The notes under the pieces are model-generated. The model saw only the letters and a program-made list of their open reading frames with translations, did no database searches and had not been told where the DNA came from. From contig CAZSVQ010000007.1 of assembly GCA_964610345.1 (NCBI GenBank), positions 1 to 29,328 of the forward strand: 29,328 nucleotides of DNA. The letters are read 5' to 3'. This DNA comes from HK-STAS-PATE-36 sp964610345 (GTDB lineage: Bacteria > Patescibacteriota > Saccharimonadia > Saccharimonadales > JAGQNJ01). Both the position numbers and the translations under genes were made by a program. Below are positions 7,653-14,883 of this stretch, in pieces; position 1 is the stretch's first letter, and each line of letters opens with the position of its first letter.

Positions 7653-8159
7653 ATAAAGCAATCAATCAAACGCTCTCTGGCAGTTGCAGGCATTATTACT
7701 GCGACTGGACTAACGGCAGTTAGTGGCATTAAGGCAGTGTCCGCAGAGAGTCAAAGCAATAATCAGGATAATATAGTAGATAAAATATCCAGTACTTTTA
7801 ATTTAAACAAGGATGAGGTGCAGAAAGTTTTTGACCAAAACCGCGAAGAACACAAAGCTGTAATGGAGGCGAAAATGGAGGAGCGCTTAAACACAGCAGT
7901 TACAGATGGCAAGTTAACACAAGAACAAGCGGATAAAATTAAAGCTAAAAAAGCTGAGCTAAAGACTTTCATGGAAAGCCAAAAAGACACATCCCACGAA
8001 GATCGCCACGAGGCTATGGAAGCAAAGCGTAGTGAATTAAAGCAGTGGGCAGAAGAAAATGATATTCCTGATGAATATATTCAGTTTATGCATGGACGTG
8101 ACCTTAAGCATGGCAAAAGAAATGTTGGTGGTCCACCACCATCTGAATATGAATCTTAA
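7653..8159 (+). CDS. secreted helical protein, apparent AUA start
   Basis: The mature part is a charged helical protein with EEHKAVMEAKMEERLNTAV and DGKLTQEQADKIKAKKAEL, similar in pattern to DUF2680/YckD-type and CpxP-like exported proteins. The frame stays open upstream through a good signal peptide (KQSIKRSLAVAGI... ending AVSA) and is preceded by AAAGGAG. The only codon at the right distance is ATA (7653-7655); upstream of it the frame meets TAA with no ATG, GTG or TTG. The GTG at 7737 would remove the whole signal peptide. It lies directly before a two-component system, the place of periplasmic stress-sensor partners. Full length 168 aa. Confidence 0.7.
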   Translation: MKQSIKRSLAVAGIITATGLTAVSGIKAVSAESQSNNQDNIVDKISSTFNLNKDEVQKVFDQNREEHKAVMEAKMEERLNTAVTDGKLTQEQADKIKAKKAELKTFMESQKDTSHEDRHEAMEAKRSELKQWAEENDIPDEYIQFMHGRDLKHGKRNVGGPPPSEYES

Positions 8160-8185
8160 ATAAAGGAGGTAACTAGCCGAGCAAT

Positions 8186-8230
8186 GCCATCGACACAACC
8201 CATAGGTGTCGGTGGCTTTTCAGTTTTTTT
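8186..8230 (+). terminator. intrinsic terminator after the secreted helical protein
   Basis: GCCATCGACAC (8186-8196) pairs with GTGTCGGTGGC (8206-8216), 11 bp with one G-T wobble and a 9-nt loop. It is followed by TTTTCAG and eight T. It separates the secreted-protein transcript from the response regulator. Confidence 0.88.
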
Positions 8231-8243
8231 TCAGATTCAGGTT

Positions 8244-8249
8244 TATAAT
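8244..8249 (+). promoter_or_regulatory. -10 box of the response regulator gene
   Basis: TATAAT lies 8 bases before the ATG at 8258, just after the terminator. No ribosome site follows, so a leaderless mRNA is expected. Confidence 0.55.
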
Positions 8250-8257
8250 ATTAATTG

Positions 8258-8947
8258 ATGCGAATATTAATCATCGAGGACGATCACAAAATAGCTAACT
8301 CAGTACGCAAAGGTTTGCAAAATCAGAGCTATGCAGTTGATGTTTGTTATAACGGTGATGATGGGTTGCAAACCGCATTAAGTACTGATTACGACCTAAT
8401 TATTCTTGACAGAATGTTACCTGGTAAAGACGGCATCGAAATACTATCCACCCTGCGTAAAGACGGCAAACACACCCCGGTGCTACTTTTAACTGCCAAA
8501 GATCATGTACTTGAACGAGCTGCAGGGCTAAACGCTGGAGCCGATGATTATCTTGTTAAACCGTTTGCATTCGTAGAGTTAGTGGCAAGGGTACGAGCAT
8601 TACTACGCCGGCCTCAAAAAGCGAACGACACCATGCTTAGTTATGCCGATATATCACTTGATCCAGAAACTTTTACCGTTAATCGGGGTGATAAGGCAAT
8701 ATTATTATCGCAAAAAGAATTTGCACTACTTGAGTATCTAATGAACAACCCGGGGCGAGTACTCAGCAAAGAAACAATCATGGATCATGTTTGGGATTAC
8801 GATGCCGATATTTTACCAAATACGGTAGAGGTTTATATTGGCTACTTACGCAATAAAATCGACAAGCCGTTTCAAGGTTCAAAAGACCTAATACATACAC
8901 GGCGCGGTTTTGGATACGTTTTTGGAGAAACAAAGAGTGTTTCGTAA
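8258..8947 (+). CDS. OmpR/PhoB-family response regulator
   Basis: A 229-residue two-domain transcription factor. The receiver domain (1-115) has the acidic pocket E7/D8/D9, phosphoacceptor Asp51 in IILDRMLP, Thr79 and Lys101 (LVKPF). The C-terminal winged-helix domain (about 130-225) ends with the typical TVEVYIGYLRNKID and TRRGFGYVF. It binds DNA when phosphorylated by the histidine kinase encoded next, with which it overlaps. The ATG at 8258 is preferred to a TTG three bases earlier because the -10 spacing fits and regulators of this class begin MRILIIEDD. Candidate targets are the flanking secreted protein and HdeD genes. Confidence 0.93.
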   Translation: MRILIIEDDHKIANSVRKGLQNQSYAVDVCYNGDDGLQTALSTDYDLIILDRMLPGKDGIEILSTLRKDGKHTPVLLLTAKDHVLERAAGLNAGADDYLVKPFAFVELVARVRALLRRPQKANDTMLSYADISLDPETFTVNRGDKAILLSQKEFALLEYLMNNPGRVLSKETIMDHVWDYDADILPNTVEVYIGYLRNKIDKPFQGSKDLIHTRRGFGYVFGETKSVS

Positions 8948-9944
8948 AGCGATTGTCAGATTAACAGCCACATACTTATCTATCATAATGGTGATAAGTA
9001 TATTTTTTAGTATAAATATTTACACGCTTGCAACCAGAGAACTTAGTCGAGGCTATGGCCAAAGAAGCGACCTTATTATGAGAGCGCCAGCAGATTTACC
9101 AAGCTCGTTCAGACGCCAACTACTTGAGGGCACCGAACAACTAATAAAAGAAGCCAAAGGTAAAGTATTCTTTGCTTTGCTAGTTACAAATCTTGGAGTA
9201 TTATTTTTTGGTGGATGGATAAGTTTTATCTTGGCTAGGCGTAGCTTAAAGCCTATTGAAGAAGCTCACGCTTCATTAGAACGTTTCACAGCTGACGCTA
9301 GCCATGAGCTCCGGACCCCAATTGCTGCTATGAAAACTGAGATTGAAGTAGCCTTAATGCAACCCAAAATTTCAAGTAATGAAGCTAAGGATTTATTAAA
9401 AAGCAATCTCGAGGAGCTTGATGTACTAACCAGACTTTCCGACAATTTACTCAAAATCGCTCGGCTAGATAATAATAATTTAGAACTCAACAAACATACG
9501 ATTGATCCTATAATCCAAGAAGCCATTGATCGGATTTTACCTTTGGCAGAAAAAAAGTACATCTTAATTGACTTTAAAAGTAGCGGTAAGATCAATGCCT
9601 TAACCAATAGCGCTAGCTTGGCAGAAATTATTGTTATCATCCTTGATAATGCCGTTAAATATAGCCCAGAAAAATCTACTGTTACAATTGGGTGTAACAA
9701 AAAAGATCGAATGGTAGAAATTTATATACAAGATCAAGGCAAGGGAATAAATAAAGTTGATTTAGTGCATATTTTTGAACGATTTTATCAAGCAGATACT
9801 TCACGCAGCACCCAGAACCGTTCCGCGGGGCATGGTCTTGGATTATCAATAGCCAAGCAAATGGTAGAAAAAATGAATGGCAACATCAAAGTAACTAGTA
9901 AATTAGGTAAAGGCAGCCGTTTCGCTATAAATATACCAATCTAG
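8937..9944 (+). CDS. membrane sensor histidine kinase
   Basis: A two-transmembrane kinase of about 335 residues. Two hydrophobic segments (TYLSIIMVISIFFSINIY and FFALLVTNLGVLFFGGWISF) enclose a short external loop of about 45 residues. The H-box FTADASHELRTP carries the phosphorylated His, followed by the N-box DNAVKYS, G1 DQGKGI, F-box IFERFYQ and G2 GHGLGLSI, so the ATPase domain is complete. It has no PAS domain and the HAMP region is short. No ATG is available. GTG at 8937, with GGAG 10 bases upstream, overlaps the regulator by 11 bases; TTG at 8910 is the alternative. The small sensor loop suggests detection of membrane or envelope state, perhaps with the upstream secreted protein. Confidence 0.88.
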   Translation: MFRKAIVRLTATYLSIIMVISIFFSINIYTLATRELSRGYGQRSDLIMRAPADLPSSFRRQLLEGTEQLIKEAKGKVFFALLVTNLGVLFFGGWISFILARRSLKPIEEAHASLERFTADASHELRTPIAAMKTEIEVALMQPKISSNEAKDLLKSNLEELDVLTRLSDNLLKIARLDNNNLELNKHTIDPIIQEAIDRILPLAEKKYILIDFKSSGKINALTNSASLAEIIVIILDNAVKYSPEKSTVTIGCNKKDRMVEIYIQDQGKGINKVDLVHIFERFYQADTSRSTQNRSAGHGLGLSIAKQMVEKMNGNIKVTSKLGKGSRFAINIPI

Positions 9945-9963
9945 CATTAATCTGGTTAAATAT

Positions 9964-9992
9964 TTGACATACTTGCAACAATAGAGTAAAAC
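9964..9992 (+). promoter_or_regulatory. promoter of the HdeD-family gene
   Basis: Consensus TTGACA (9964-9969), 17 bases, then TAAAAC (9987-9992). The gene is followed by a terminator, so it forms its own unit with a leader of about 25 nt carrying GAGGAGGAG. Confidence 0.6.
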
Positions 9993-10024
9993 TAATACAT
10001 ATAACATTTAAGAGGAGGAGCGTT

Positions 10025-10582
10025 ATGGACGCAACTGGGCTCAAGCTAATGTGGGAATCTTTAGTTCTTCGAGGCGTTGCAGGCATTTTGTTTGGTATTG
10101 CCGCAGTGTTTTGGCCAGGACTAACTTTAGTAACTTTAGTGTACATCTTTAGTATTTACATCTTAATCAGTGGTGTAGTTGGGATTGTCGAAGCAATCCG
10201 TGCAATTAGCAAAGGTAATTCTTGGATCTGGAAGCTACTGCTCGCTGTTGCAGAAATTGGCGTTGGTGTTTATCTTGTACGTCACCCACATGTATCATTC
10301 GCAACTTTAATATTAGTAATCGGCTTGATTTTGATTGCCCGTGGCGTCTTTGAGGTTGTGCTTGCACTACTAGAAGATTACTCTGCAACCGAAAAGACCT
10401 TGATGGTTATCGGTGGTGTATTGGGCGTAATTGTTGGTATTGCAATACTGCTACAACCAGCGGCTGGTGGGGTTGCATTCGTCTGGGTACTTGGGCTTTA
10501 CGCATTATTGACCGGCCCAATGTGGATTGCACTTGGTATTGATGCTAAGCATTCAATTGAAGGTAAAACCAAACGGAAATAA
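10025..10582 (+). CDS. HdeD/DUF308-family membrane protein
   Basis: A 185-residue protein with six hydrophobic segments arranged as three similar hairpins. The HdeD signatures include LRGVAGILFGIAAVFWPGLTL, a repeated RGxxxxxLA-type turn, and GxxLGVIVGIAILLQP. HdeD proteins are linked to acid or general envelope stress in enterobacteria; the mechanism is not established. A very strong ribosome site (GAGGAGGAG) precedes the ATG, suggesting high expression. It lies directly after the two-component system with its own TTGACA promoter, so it could be a target of that regulator, which is inference. A positively charged tail (GKTKRK) is probably cytoplasmic. Confidence 0.88.
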   Translation: MDATGLKLMWESLVLRGVAGILFGIAAVFWPGLTLVTLVYIFSIYILISGVVGIVEAIRAISKGNSWIWKLLLAVAEIGVGVYLVRHPHVSFATLILVIGLILIARGVFEVVLALLEDYSATEKTLMVIGGVLGVIVGIAILLQPAAGGVAFVWVLGLYALLTGPMWIALGIDAKHSIEGKTKRK

Positions 10583-10595
10583 AGTCCTTTAGCGT

Positions 10596-10630
10596 AAAAA
10601 ACTACCCGGAAGAAACTAGGGTAGTTTTTT
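10596..10630. terminator. bidirectional intrinsic terminator between hdeD-like gene and rlmH
   Basis: AAAAAACTACCC (10596-10607) pairs perfectly with GGGTAGTTTTTT (10619-10630) around an 11-nt loop. T-runs on both strands serve the two convergent genes. The last two bases overlap the rlmH stop codon. Confidence 0.9.
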
Positions 10631-11093
10631 ATTGATGATGATACGGGTGATTCTGTAAAATCATGATCGTTCGGTATATTTGTTCCATCAAAATTAACCG
10701 TACTATTTGGTGGGGAAATACTAACTTTGACAAACTCCAAATAGCGTTAGCCCTAGATTTTAAATTTTGACTAACTCCATAAGCTCCACCTATTATAAAA
10801 ATTAGCCGATTACATCCATGCTCAATACTAGCTTTTCCAAAAACTTCCGCTAATTGCTGGTTATCATAAATCTTTCCACTCTCATCTAATAAAACTACAA
10901 AGTCATTATTTTTTAACAAACTCATTATTTTATCTGACTCTTGAGTTTTTTGCTGCAATGTTTCGCCAATACTCGGCGCAACAATTTGCCAAGTTAAATC
11001 ATGTTGGGGCTTTAAGCGTTTTTCGTAAACTTTAATTGCGTCAACTAAATCAACTGAATGTTTTTTACCTACGCTAATAATACTAATTTTCAT
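10629..11093 (-). CDS. rlmH: 23S rRNA (pseudouridine1915-N3)-methyltransferase RlmH
   Basis: A 154-residue SPOUT-fold methyltransferase, the normal length for RlmH. It shows FVVLLDESGK, the SAM-binding knot FIIGGAYGV, and the C-terminal SLSKLVFPHQIVRLILMEQ and YRTIMILQNHPYHH segments. It methylates pseudouridine 1915 of helix 69 in 23S rRNA, using S-adenosylmethionine, on the assembled ribosome. The ATG overlaps the stop of the upstream ABC permease by one base (TAATG), so it is translated by coupling within that operon. This is a core gene attached to a transport operon. Confidence 0.95.
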   Translation of the reverse strand: MKISIISVGKKHSVDLVDAIKVYEKRLKPQHDLTWQIVAPSIGETLQQKTQESDKIMSLLKNNDFVVLLDESGKIYDNQQLAEVFGKASIEHGCNRLIFIIGGAYGVSQNLKSRANAIWSLSKLVFPHQIVRLILMEQIYRTIMILQNHPYHHQ

Positions 11094-12313
11094 TACTGGT
11101 ACCGTAGTGCATCAATAGGGTCTTTGCGAGCAGCGCGATAAGCTGGGGCTATACCAAACACAACACCAACTGCAATAGCAACACCAATCGCAATCCCTGC
11201 CACATAGATATTAATCGATGGTTGCAGATCTGTAGTTAATCTAATGACAAAATTTACCGTAAAGGCGAGCATAACACCGAATATACTCCCAACAAAGCTC
11301 AAAATAATTGCTTCCGTTAAGAATTGGCGCATAATTTGACGGTTGGTTGCACCAATGGCTTTTCTAATCCCAATTTCATGAGTACGCTCGGTAACAGAAA
11401 CAAGCATTATATTCATAATACCTATACCGCCCACAAACAAAGAAATCGCCGCCACACCGGCAATCATAGCCGTAATTAAAGACAGCGTATAAGATGTATC
11501 ATCAACCGATTGGCCTTGCGTAAAAATCGTAAAATCTTCTTGTTGGTCGTGAGCAGAGAGCAAGCTTGTGTGTATTGCATTTGTAACTTTTTCAAGCTCA
11601 TCTATATTTTGCGGTTTTGCAAAAATCTGGAACACTTGTGAATTATTTTCGCTCAAGGTTTTTCCCGTAACATAGGGGATAAATATAGCGTTATTATAAT
11701 CGCCACCTGGTGTGATTGGGTTGCTTTCAAATTCTTCAAAAACACCGCGAACAATAAATTCTTCACCACGCATTTGAAATGATTTACCAATTGGTACGTT
11801 TTCATGGAACAATTCTTGGGCGGCAGTCGGACCCAGCACCGCCACATTACGACCCTCTTCTCCCACACTAAAAAATGAACCATATTGTACTTTATGATTA
11901 ATGAGTTCTGGCAAGCTGGCAGTGGTGCCGACAACCATGCCTTTATTAAATTCAGTATTTTCATATCGCGGAACAGCACTAATTACACTGAGTGGTGCAC
12001 TTTCTCTAACACCCTCAACCTTATTTACCAACTTAACATCATTATCTGTCAGTGTAGCGTTTACATTATTGAATAAACTTAATCCCAAAATTCCGTTTTG
12101 ATCACGGCTTAAAGTTTTGCCCGGCCTAATAGTAATTAGATCACTACCAAATTGACCAAGCTGGTTACTAACTTGTTGTTTGACTCCCTCACCAAGTGAC
12201 ACCGTCACAATGACTGATGCAACTCCAATAATAATGCCAAGCATCGTTAAAAAACTTCGCCACTTAGAAGTGCGTATTGAATGCAGAGCCAGCTTAGTGT
12301 CACCGCCCATCAT
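11093..12313 (-). CDS. MacB/FtsX-type ABC transporter permease
   Basis: A 406-residue type VII ABC permease. One N-terminal membrane helix (about 18-42, FLTMLGIIIGVASVIVTVSLGEG) is followed by a large extracytoplasmic MacB_PCD domain (about 45-265), then three membrane helices in the FtsX domain (about 275-400), containing TERTHEIGIRKAIGATNRQI, the cytoplasmic coupling helix. Such transporters act by mechanotransmission, driving export of peptides, lipoproteins or toxins rather than translocating through the membrane themselves. It overlaps its ATPase by 4 bases (ATGA). No MacA-like adaptor is encoded nearby, so the substrate cannot be inferred. Confidence 0.92.
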   Translation of the reverse strand: MMGGDTKLALHSIRTSKWRSFLTMLGIIIGVASVIVTVSLGEGVKQQVSNQLGQFGSDLITIRPGKTLSRDQNGILGLSLFNNVNATLTDNDVKLVNKVEGVRESAPLSVISAVPRYENTEFNKGMVVGTTASLPELINHKVQYGSFFSVGEEGRNVAVLGPTAAQELFHENVPIGKSFQMRGEEFIVRGVFEEFESNPITPGGDYNNAIFIPYVTGKTLSENNSQVFQIFAKPQNIDELEKVTNAIHTSLLSAHDQQEDFTIFTQGQSVDDTSYTLSLITAMIAGVAAISLFVGGIGIMNIMLVSVTERTHEIGIRKAIGATNRQIMRQFLTEAIILSFVGSIFGVMLAFTVNFVIRLTTDLQPSINIYVAGIAIGVAIAVGVVFGIAPAYRAARKDPIDALRYQ

Positions 12314-13170
12314 CTGGCATTCTCCTTTTTGCGACGTGGTTTTTTGGATTTTTTGGTTTTCTTTTTTGTGAGGCCAAGTTCACCGGGGATAGTCTGCATT
12401 AATGCTGAAACGCCTGCCAAGTCATCTTCTTCAGTAGTTGTTGGAGCAAAATAAAGCGTTCGGCGTATAGCCTGTGGCACCTCACCAATCGCGCTCTTTT
12501 CATCATGAATAATTACGCCATCATGCATATATATCACCCGGTTGGCAAACCGAGTAAGTTCTGGGTTATGAGTAACCATTAATACCGTGTTACCTGATGC
12601 ATGGATTTCGCTCAAAAGTTCCATAACCACTCGGCTAGATAAGCTGTCAAGATTGCCCGTTGGTTCGTCAGCAATTAAAATACTAGGGTTGTTAATAAGC
12701 GCCCGAGCAATTGCCACCCGTTGAATTTGCCCACCACTAAGTTGACGTGGATAAAAAGCTTCTTTGTCAGATAATCCAACTCTGTCCATAATTTCTGAAG
12801 CTCTTTTTAAGCGCCGTACGGGTGTCATGCCCTTATAAGCTAACGGCAATGCTACATTATCTATAGCTGTTAGTTTTGGCAATAAATTAAAAGACTGAAA
12901 AATAAAACCGATGTTGTCTCGGCGCAACTTTGCCCGTTGGTTAGTCCTGAGTTTTGAAGCCGAACGCCCATTTAGTTTGTACGTACCATGGGTAGGGTGA
13001 TCGAGCAAACCAACAATATTCATGAGAGTTGATTTACCAGAGCCACTCGGCCCCATTATTGCCACAAATTCACCTTTTTCAACATTAAAGTTAACTTCGT
13101 CGAGCGCAACAGTTGCTGCATCGCCGAAGCCAAACAATTTACTGACTTCATTTATTTCGATCAACGCCAT
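12310..13170 (-). CDS. MacB/LolD-type ABC transporter ATPase with basic C-terminal tail
   Basis: A 286-residue ABC ATPase: Walker A GPSGSGKST (40-48), Q-loop Gln92, signature LSGGQ (144-148), Walker B ILIADEP with catalytic Glu169, and switch His201. The core ends near residue 222. An extra ~60 residues follow, ending in a dense Lys/Arg tail (KKKTKKSKKPRRKK) unusual for the family; it may bind membrane lipids or RNA, which is speculation. The permease gene overlaps by 4 bases, so the pair forms one complex. TACACT lies 8 bases before the ATG with no ribosome site. Confidence 0.93.
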   Translation of the reverse strand: MALIEINEVSKLFGFGDAATVALDEVNFNVEKGEFVAIMGPSGSGKSTLMNIVGLLDHPTHGTYKLNGRSASKLRTNQRAKLRRDNIGFIFQSFNLLPKLTAIDNVALPLAYKGMTPVRRLKRASEIMDRVGLSDKEAFYPRQLSGGQIQRVAIARALINNPSILIADEPTGNLDSLSSRVVMELLSEIHASGNTVLMVTHNPELTRFANRVIYMHDGVIIHDEKSAIGEVPQAIRRTLYFAPTTTEEDDLAGVSALMQTIPGELGLTKKKTKKSKKPRRKKENAR

Positions 13171-13178
13171 TACTCTCT

Positions 13179-13184
13179 AGTGTA
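13179..13184 (-). promoter_or_regulatory. possible -10 box of the ABC operon
   Basis: TACACT on the minus strand, 8 bases before the ATG at 13170. The spacing agrees with the leaderless pattern but there is no TGn extension, so support is moderate. Confidence 0.35.
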
Positions 13185-13260
13185 CGCTGTTAATATATAG
13201 GTCTGCAAGTAAATTACCTCTGTAATTGTAGTAATTTTTAAGATATACTTAAATTTACGC

Positions 13261-13350
13261 GGAGAGATGTCCGAGTGGGTGAAGGAGCACGCTTGGAAAG
13301 CGTGTGTGCGGGTAACCGTACCGAGGGTTCGAATCCCTCTCTCTCCGCCA
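13261..13350 (+). tRNA. tRNA-Ser (GGA anticodon)
   Basis: A class II tRNA with a long variable arm. The acceptor stem GGAGAGA pairs with TCTCTCC, the discriminator is G and CCA is encoded. The anticodon stem CACGC/GCGTG closes the loop TTGGAAA, anticodon GGA reading UCC and UCU. The T-arm contains GGTTCGAATCC. Confidence 0.96.
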
Positions 13351-13366
13351 AAATTGAATTTAAACA

Positions 13367-13963
13367 CTAATTTTCATCCTGAATTAAATCTCTTATAATT
13401 TGCAAGCCGCTGAGGATTCGGCTTGATTTGTCGGGTTGATCAAGGATTATGCGGTTGGGGTGGTTTTGCCAAACGCTCATTATCTTATCGTCTAGCTCTA
13501 GTGCTACTTCTGCCTCTTCAAAACGGTGTTCGTTGCTTTGTTTATCGTACGCTCCGTGCTTGGCAGAAGTTGTTAGGTGCAAAACAGTGTCGTATCTGCC
13601 GAGCATTGATTCTTCGTTCTGTCCGGTTATTTCTTCAAGTTCTGCTATGCTACCGTGCAAGTATGCAGCACCGTCAAGCAACCCTCGGTCAAGCACCATT
13701 AGTTTTTTGCATTCATTTTGTGCTCGACTTGTTGATACTTCTTCAAGCGCGATTTGGCTAATTGCGACGGCTACCTGTAATTGACGTTGCCATTGTTCAC
13801 TCCATGGGTTTTGCTCGGTTGGAGTAGGGAACCCGCAGCTAAGTAATATAGTGGCAACTTCTGGCACGATATATGTTGTGTCTGAGTAATTATTCTCGAC
13901 TTCTCTTTGTAGCGTACTCTTACCACCAGACGGCCCACCTGTTAATACTATTTTGTGAAACAT
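13367..13963 (-). CDS. AAA_28 family P-loop ATPase/kinase (NadR-like domain)
   Basis: A 198-residue soluble P-loop protein. Walker A is GGPSGGKST (residues 9-17). VLDRGLLDGAAYLHG is the Walker B-like DRGxxD motif of the AAA_28 family, which includes the NadR kinase domain and related nucleoside-kinase-like proteins. The substrate is unknown. I chose the ATG at 13963 over the GTG at 13978 because a small ORF upstream ends five bases before it and supplies the ribosome site GAGGTGGG. Expression appears to depend on the leader at 13969-14176, which includes an internal terminator and a hairpin over the first ribosome site. Confidence 0.8.
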   Translation of the reverse strand: MFHKIVLTGGPSGGKSTLQREVENNYSDTTYIVPEVATILLSCGFPTPTEQNPWSEQWQRQLQVAVAISQIALEEVSTSRAQNECKKLMVLDRGLLDGAAYLHGSIAELEEITGQNEESMLGRYDTVLHLTTSAKHGAYDKQSNEHRFEEAEVALELDDKIMSVWQNHPNRIILDQPDKSSRILSGLQIIRDLIQDEN

Positions 13964-13968
13964 GGTAT

Positions 13969-14124
13969 TTATTCCCACCTCATCATGCGTTTCATGATAA
14001 ATTCTGTCGGCAATTTTATATCCACTGATTCTGAATCGTTAAAAAAAGACTGGTCGTCCAGTCTTTGGTCTACTTCTTGATTTATTAATTCGAGCGGTTG
14101 CTCTTTTTCTATGGGTTTTTCCAT
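13969..14124 (-). CDS. small acidic leader ORF (51 aa) upstream of the AAA_28 gene
   Basis: The frame starts MEKPIEKEQPLELINQEVDQ and ends MKRMMRWE; it has no membrane segment. Its ribosome site GGGAG lies 4 bases before the ATG, and its stop is 5 bases before the ATPase start, so the two are probably translationally coupled. Codons for about residues 20-28 form a perfect terminator hairpin followed by seven T, highly unusual inside a coding sequence. It may act as a regulatory leader peptide, or be a small protein that works with the ATPase. Confidence 0.6.
   Translation of the reverse strand: MEKPIEKEQPLELINQEVDQRLDDQSFFNDSESVDIKLPTEFIMKRMMRWE
14041..14066 (-). terminator. intrinsic terminator inside the leader ORF
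   Basis: In minus-strand RNA AAAGACUGG (14066-14058) pairs with CCAGUCUUU (14053-14045) around a 4-nt ACGA loop, followed by a U run (14047-14041). Read from the promoter at 14183-14211 it lies about 110 nt into the transcript, before the ATPase gene. No T run exists on the plus strand. Confidence 0.7.
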
Positions 14125-14130
14125 ATTTCT

Positions 14131-14156
14131 CCCTTATAGTTAGGTTGTTATAAGGG
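14131..14156 (-). promoter_or_regulatory. hairpin covering the ribosome site of the leader ORF
   Basis: CCCUUAUA (14156-14149) pairs perfectly with UAUAAGGG (14138-14131) around a 10-nt loop. The second arm contains most of the Shine-Dalgarno sequence AAGGGAG for the ATG at 14124. Folding would hide the ribosome site. Confidence 0.5.
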
Positions 14157-14182
14157 GTGTCCCGATTTTTGGAACCTTCATC

Positions 14183-14211
14183 ATATTACCACATTCATTA
14201 CTTTTTGTCAA
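14183..14211 (-). promoter_or_regulatory. strong promoter of the leader ORF-AAA_28 operon
   Basis: On the minus strand consensus TTGACA (14211-14206), 17 bases, then TAATAT (14088+100 region: 14188-14183). The predicted start near 14176 gives a leader of about 50 nt. Confidence 0.7.
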
Positions 14212-14235
14212 CTTTTTTATATTGTAACCTTCACG

Positions 14236-14244
14236 TGTTAAAAT
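14236..14244 (+). promoter_or_regulatory. extended -10 promoter of the MBL-fold gene
   Basis: TGTTAAAAT, 6 bases before the ATG at 14251 and divergent from the AAA_28 operon promoter. No ribosome site is present. Confidence 0.6.
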
Positions 14245-14250
14245 ATTGGT

Positions 14251-14883
14251 ATGAAGATAACCAAATACGAGCATGCTTGTTTGGATGTTACAGAAGGATC
14301 AAACCGCCTAATAATTTGCCCGGGCGTTTTCACGACCTCACTAACTGATTTTACTAATATTACCGCCGTTGTTATTACCCATGTTCATGGTGACCATTTA
14401 GACCCAAGCAAAATAGACAAAATTATAGAAAATAATCCAGATGTGAATATTTACACCACTGAAGAAGCGTCAAAAGAAATAAAATCAAATGTCAAAATCG
14501 TTAATAATGGCCAAGAAATTGAAGTTGGCGATTTTAAATTATCATTCTACGGAGAAATGCATGCTGAGATTGATCCTCAAACTCCGTTAGTAGAAAATAT
14601 TGGTGTATTAATAAACGATGCCTTGTATTACCCGGGCGATTCGTTTACCGAGTGCCCTAAAAGCTTTAAAGTTCTGGCGATCCCTGCATCGGCTCCATGG
14701 CTGAGGGTAGGCCAAACTATTCCCCTGATCGAAAGTAGTCAATGCGATATGGTGTTCCCAACCCACAATGCGTTACTGTCTGACATTGGACATCAAACAA
14801 CTAATACATGGTTACAAAAATTCTCTGAACGTTGCGGTAAACAATTTAAATTTATTAATCCCGGCGAATCAATTGAAGCATGA
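14251..14883 (+). CDS. metallo-beta-lactamase-fold hydrolase (UlaG-like)
   Basis: A 210-residue MBL-superfamily protein. The metal site HVHGDHLD (about residues 43-50) follows the strand AVVIT. GEMHAE, YYPGDS and PTHNA provide the further ligands at the usual spacing. The compact form resembles UlaG-like and uncharacterised MBL hydrolases rather than true beta-lactamases. Its substrate cannot be inferred. The stop overlaps the start of the following NUDIX frame by 4 bases (ATGA), so the two form an operon, and this overlap shows that TGA terminates here. Leaderless start from TGTTAAAAT. Confidence 0.82.
   Translation: MKITKYEHACLDVTEGSNRLIICPGVFTTSLTDFTNITAVVITHVHGDHLDPSKIDKIIENNPDVNIYTTEEASKEIKSNVKIVNNGQEIEVGDFKLSFYGEMHAEIDPQTPLVENIGVLINDALYYPGDSFTECPKSFKVLAIPASAPWLRVGQTIPLIESSQCDMVFPTHNALLSDIGHQTTNTWLQKFSERCGKQFKFINPGESIEA

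Noticed and set aside
8162..8257. Small ORF after AAAGGAGGT (ATG at 8184)
   Set aside because: It runs through the terminator stem and T run, and the spacing from the ribosome-site-like sequence is too long.
13170..13367. 65-residue minus-strand ORF starting MFKFNFGGERGIRTLG
   Set aside because: It is the antisense of the tRNA-Ser gene; the GERGIRTLG-type peptide is a well-known false ORF over tRNA-Ser.
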